Shown piece after piece: positions 59,746 through 64,000 of a stretch of DNA of 64,000 bases (positions are counted from its first letter, which is position 1; every line of letters begins with the position of its first letter). The position numbers and the translations under genes were made by a program. The notes beneath the pieces were generated by a model. That model was given only the letters and a program-made list of their open reading frames with translations, was not told where the DNA came from and made no database searches. Source of the DNA: Diprion similis (Eukaryota; Arthropoda; Insecta; Hymenoptera; Diprionidae); the NCBI RefSeq assembly GCF_021155765.1, contig NC_060109.1, positions 1,017,001 through 1,081,000 of the forward strand, in the 5' to 3' direction.

Positions 59746-62700
59746 ATGTGTGATCATTTCTGGGAGCCTCTAGCCGAGGTTTACATCGCTGAGCAAAATC
59801 AGTTTTCTGACCCTGATGCTTACATCTATTGTTTGTGCAGCAGAGTCTTCATAAAGTAAATAAATAAAAATCAGGCAATATCTGTTAGCGACAATGTGAC
59901 GAGTCCGGATTATAGCGTCTAGATTATATTATTTTCTAATTTTTCTCTTCCTATCTGTACATGATATGTGCATTATAGAGAAAAAAAAAAAAACGAGTAT
60001 ATATTCTCTCACCATTATTGATTGGCACATTGACAGGTGACCTAACCTAACCTCACCCTGCCTCACCTAACTCCTCTAATTTAGCCTAACCTCACCTTAA
60101 CTCACGTTACTCTTTTCTTCGCAATCACTAAATTGAGCATGACTTGTATTGTTGATTTTTTGAGAAGGAGTCCGGAGCATTTTACGGTATTCACCACGGA
60201 AGATGCTAGCGAAGATGAAGATGTCGAGGGGGATCGTGTTGGCGAAATGTTGGACAACCAGAAACGAGACTTAGTCGATACTCAACCGATAGGCAAACAT
60301 GACGTAAGCATAGAATATTACCTTTCGTATTTCATATCACATTATTGACTCACAATAAACATTTACGACCCTTATCTCGTCTCCGCAATCAAGTTTCTCA
60401 TTGCTCAAAGACCAGCAAGTAACTTTCGTCACTTTCAGGCAGCTTTTGTTTCATGAAACTTACTCGATTGACTTGTTTTGCTGCAATTGTAAGTCTATTT
60501 TGAACAGATCTAAAGTTTCGTTCTAGTTTTGTACAGTATCATCCTTACTTCTATCCTTCAATGATGTTAATGGAATTATTTCGGTCATGAGAAATGTTTG
60601 TTAGTATTTTTTTTAACATAAGTCCTAAAATTATTCACATACTATTGAACCATTTCAATGTAAGAGATGTTGCTTGTTACCAGCCCTGTTTTAATAAAAT
60701 TTTGAAGACAAATACCTTTTATAAGAATCATGGGGGTGAGGAGATTAATTTAGCAGCTTTACCATAAATCTTAAAGGATTTTCAAAACGATCTGACCAAT
60801 TTCAGAATTGTTATTTTAATCAAAACCATTGATGTTGGCCTAATAAATTTCTGTTCAGCTAATGATCACTTTTATCATTGATTTGTTTTATATCTTTGAA
60901 GTTGGTAGAAACAAAAAAATATTCCAAGCAAATTCATCTAGAAGAAATACATTCAACTTTAATATTTGTTATTCTATAATGGGTTCAGAGTTTCTTGAAC
61001 AAACTACAGAAGCTCTATATATTCAGTCAGGTGAAGAAATGATTACCTAATCATAAAATCTCAAACCTTGAATAAAGAATCTATAATGAAGGAAATGTAT
61101 TATTCGCAACATGCAAACATTAACTCAGAAGAATTATGACCGGAGTAAAAAATCAAAGAAATTTTTTGTTAAATAGGAAGAACCATTGAGTTGTTATTGC
61201 AGTGCTTCGCACACGGACAATAATTACTCAACAGACGAGCATGATTCTGTCCGCGACTCGTCTCACCGACTACCGGCATCGTCTTTTCCCCAGAAGTTTG
61301 GTTTGCATCAGTCTGATTCGGGCGCGGATTTATCGGAATATCACGATTATCACGAAGCAAAAAGTATTCAAAACCTATTCGCAAATTACGGTAAAACCTT
61401 CAGCAGCGAAGATGCGGATGACATCAAAGAGGATGAGAATACATATGAGAGAATGGAGCGCAAAAGTAGAACCTTCAGAATGTACAGAGAAAGTGACGAT
61501 GAAAACATAAGTCTAGGGGCTTTGCAATCCGATCTGCATAATGGGTACCAAATTTCATCATCAAATACCAATATTTACTGCCATTCAGAGATGAGGAATA
61601 GCCAATCGTTAAAAATGGAGGATGGATCCGATCTCGATAAATGTCAAACCGCTAGACTGAGCGATGATTGTTCAAGATCAAAAAAGGATTTTAGCTCCGA
61701 TCCACAAAGCAAGTGTTCCAAAATATTCAATGTAAGCAGTCAAGAGACTGCCTTAACTGTGATAAAACGCGATAGCTCAAATTATAGAAGCGAAGTAGAG
61801 GCATTGTGGGGAAGATTCTGGGCGGAAAATGGGGAGCAGATAATTTGGTCATCTTGGATAGAGAAATACGCTGATTACATAAATCCGGATTACATGCAGC
61901 AAAACCAGATGCTGATAAAGGGCAGTTGTGCCAATGGACAAAAGCAAAAAACCGCCTCAGAAGCCTTTCCGGAGCAAAATACCTGCTTTCCAAATCAGGC
62001 TCACAAGAATTGTGAAATAAACCGTTCCAACTTTGAAGGGATATTCAGTAAAACCATAAACGACCCGAGCATAATGGACGTTAAATGTGTAGCAGATGAT
62101 AGCACCAATTTTCCATTTCAAGATACAAACAAAATCAGTATAAACCACAACGACGCCGCTGAGAACAGAAAGAAATTGATAAACCGTGAGTTATCCCCTG
62201 ACATCGAAGAAGGCTGGAATCCTCTGAGCCCATTCAGCATGGAGGAAAGTTACAACCAACCGTCTAACATGGAAGACGAACGACTGATAACAACGTCCCG
62301 ATGCAGTTCCATCAGCGAATCAATCGCCAACACAAACGCAACGACGGACTCGATGACCGACGTGACTAAAATGACCATAACCAGTTCCAGCTGTGATTCA
62401 AATTCCATTCAATCTTCCAGCTTGTTTAGCTCAACTACCAGTTCAATAGAAAGTAACATCACAAGCGGCAGTTCAGAGCTTGAAAATGAGCCTGGAATGG
62501 AAGATGCCGACAGGTATTGGCAGCAGTTGTGGAAGGAGCATTTTGAAGAACAGTACTGGCAGCAGTGCAAACTGTTTGTCGAAAGGTACGACCAGCAATT
62601 GGCAATGCAAATCGAGAGAAGTGTTCAAGCGGAGGGAAATCATGGATCGCAAGACACAACCAATATCAGTAACCGTTACGCGAATACCGGCGAAATCAAA

Positions 62701-64000
62701 GACTTGGGAAATGAAAGAGAGGAGGCGCAGAGCTGTGACGGGAAAAGAAAGGAGGAATTCTTTAACGCCAAAGAATCGAAGGATATTAATGAGAAGTTGT
62801 ATCCAAATGCAATAGAAAATAGAGTGAATTCCAGAAAGAAGAAAATGATCATGGAATCCGTTGGAACGCTTATGCAAAATTTAACCATGCATTGCGACGA
62901 GGCTCAACTTGCTAACGATGGTGACGCACAAGATAATTCCACAACCAAAGGCAGTGATAACAGTCACAGCACACCGGTCAATAGTGACGTTTCATCAAGT
63001 ACGCTTCAGAGTACGTCACCTGCCAACACTTTGAGAGAGTCATCATGCGCGGGAGACGGAGACCGGCCACACGACGAAAAACCAACGACGTTGAAAAGAT
63101 GGTGCGTTTAAATATCAGCGACAAATAGATAGTTATTTAGAAGAGGGGAAGCAAGAATGATTTTCATTATTTTAACATTCTTTGGTAATGTTTCAGTCAC
63201 GAAGCTGATAACGACGAATACAGTGAGGGCTTAGAGACGGTTAAAAAAGCCTTTTCCCTAATGGGCTACACGTTCAATAACGATCATCGACAGACAAAAT
63301 TACAGGGCGAAGTCGTGTACAGGAAACGCAACATTAGATTACAGAACAGACAACTCAAAATTAAATTTAATAGACCTAAGCCAGCCAACAAGCATACATA
63401 CTTTGATGATAATGGGGAGGAGGTTACAAATACTTTGGACAAGGTAAGTTCATTCTTTGCGAATTAATTGGCACATGCTGAATAATTTTTTGGTTCTTTT
63501 TTTTTTTTTTTCCTTTTGCATTGTTATTACAAACAGCTGATTCTCAATGGTATTTTGCAGACATCGCTAAATTTGGCATATCTTCCAACAAAGACTATCG
63601 CAGAGCCGGTCCTCAAGACAAATGACAGAGGGTCTTACACGACGCTATTTACCTCAAGTTCAGACGAAGAGTGCGATCAAAAGTTTGCGTCGAAATTGCC
63701 TGTTAAACGTCTCCTGTTTAATAAACCAAGCACAAGCTCTATAGATTCAAAAATCGATATAGATGACCAAATTGTAGGTACAATCGACCAACAAACCATA
63801 GAAAGTCATGATAAAATTTTACACAATAGCGAAACGGTTGAACTTGTTAAGGGATGCGATGTCAATGAATTGGCAAATGCCGATAAATGTCAACAGTCGA
63901 AGTACGAGGGCAATGATTCAATCGTAGAGACTGATAATGTTGTAGATGCTAAAGCAACTAAAGATTACGACGAAGATAAAAATCTGAGGAAGAATGTTTC
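59746..64000 (+). CDS. Tgs1: Trimethylguanosine synthase, N-terminal part (exons 1-5; runs off the window)
   Basis: Exons 59746-59855, 60165-60303, 61177-63101, 63197-63443, 63561-64000 (open at the edge), all in phase; 953 residues are visible. TGS1 hypermethylates the m7G cap of snRNAs, snoRNAs and telomerase RNA to m2,2,7G in the nucleus and Cajal bodies. Evidence is the family's N-terminus: W-E-P-L-A-E-V-Y then C-L-C-S-R-V-F-I. Exon 3 begins with S-C-Y-C-S-A-S-H-T-D and has W-rich segments (L-W-G-R-F-W-A-E-N-G-E-Q-I-I-W-S-S-W near 292-309, and Y-W-Q-Q-L-W-K-E-H-F-E-E-Q-Y-W). Exon 4 holds the L-M-G-Y-T-F segment upstream of the catalytic domain. The SAM-binding methyltransferase domain is not yet reached at the edge. 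Exon 3 (1,925 nt) is Ser/Asn/Asp/Glu-rich and looks disordered. The exon 2 acceptor at 60,165 is chosen because it continues C-S-R-V-F-I-K in frame after a T-rich tract; an alternative at 60,138 is also in phase. Confidence 0.9.
60041..60110 (+). repeat. Degenerate CCTAA/CCTCAC short tandem repeat in Tgs1 intron 1
   Basis: A run of imperfect CCTAACC, CCTCACC and CCTAACT units, ending shortly before exon 2. It resembles the insect telomere repeat TTAGG on the opposite strand but is too degenerate for a telomere. Such runs are common in hymenopteran introns and intergenic DNA. Confidence 0.55.

Noticed and set aside
60138-60164. Alternative 5' extension of Tgs1 exon 2
   Set aside because: It is in phase but has a weaker pyrimidine tract, and it breaks the C-S-R-V-F-I-K continuity; kept as a less likely acceptor.

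Overview
The window is eukaryotic and almost certainly from an insect. It has AT-rich non-coding DNA, many short GT-AG introns (about 65-500 bp in most genes), and insect genes such as knickkopf. Degenerate CCTAA (TTAGG-type) repeats in an intron are typical of Hymenoptera, so a hymenopteran (possibly a sawfly or a parasitoid) is my best guess, but the sequence does not prove it.

Layout, left to right. (1) 0.9-3.8 kb: the last two coding exons of a fem-1-like ankyrin-repeat gene on +. An intronless gene for a secreted, cysteine-rich 426-residue protein lies on - just upstream, probably inside a fem-1 intron. (2) 6.2-10.2 kb: a complete 13-exon knickkopf (knk) gene on -, with two DM13 domains, DOMON, a plastocyanin-like domain and a GPI tail. 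(3) 11.9-50.3 kb: one huge satellite array. Its core (12,601-49,384) is 121 tandem periods of a 304-bp monomer; all but one appear to be exactly 304 bp. Several generations of higher-order repeats (2, 6/7, 10, 13 and 5 monomers) sit inside it, and decayed monomers form both edges. (4) 50.5-52.2 kb: a complete 5-exon cytosolic-type sulfotransferase gene on +. (5) 52.6-54.8 kb: a complete 9-exon gene on - for a membrane-anchored 403-residue protein of unknown function. (6) 56.6-58.8 kb: a complete 5-exon gene on - for TRAP-alpha (SSR1), a translocon-associated ER protein. (7) 59.7-64.0 kb: head-to-head with SSR1, the 5' five exons of trimethylguanosine synthase (Tgs1) on +, running off the right edge before the methyltransferase domain.

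The protein genes are ordinary single-copy housekeeping or cuticle/detoxification genes with no evident shared pathway. SSR1 and Tgs1 probably share a bidirectional promoter. The outstanding object is the satellite: a length-locked 304-bp array with alpha-satellite-like higher-order structure, placed between knk and the sulfotransferase gene rather than in an obviously gene-empty region. All exon joins given for knk, the sulfotransferase, the unknown gene, SSR1 and Tgs1 were checked by hand for GT/AG sites and for reading-frame phase. Database identity and expression could not be checked.
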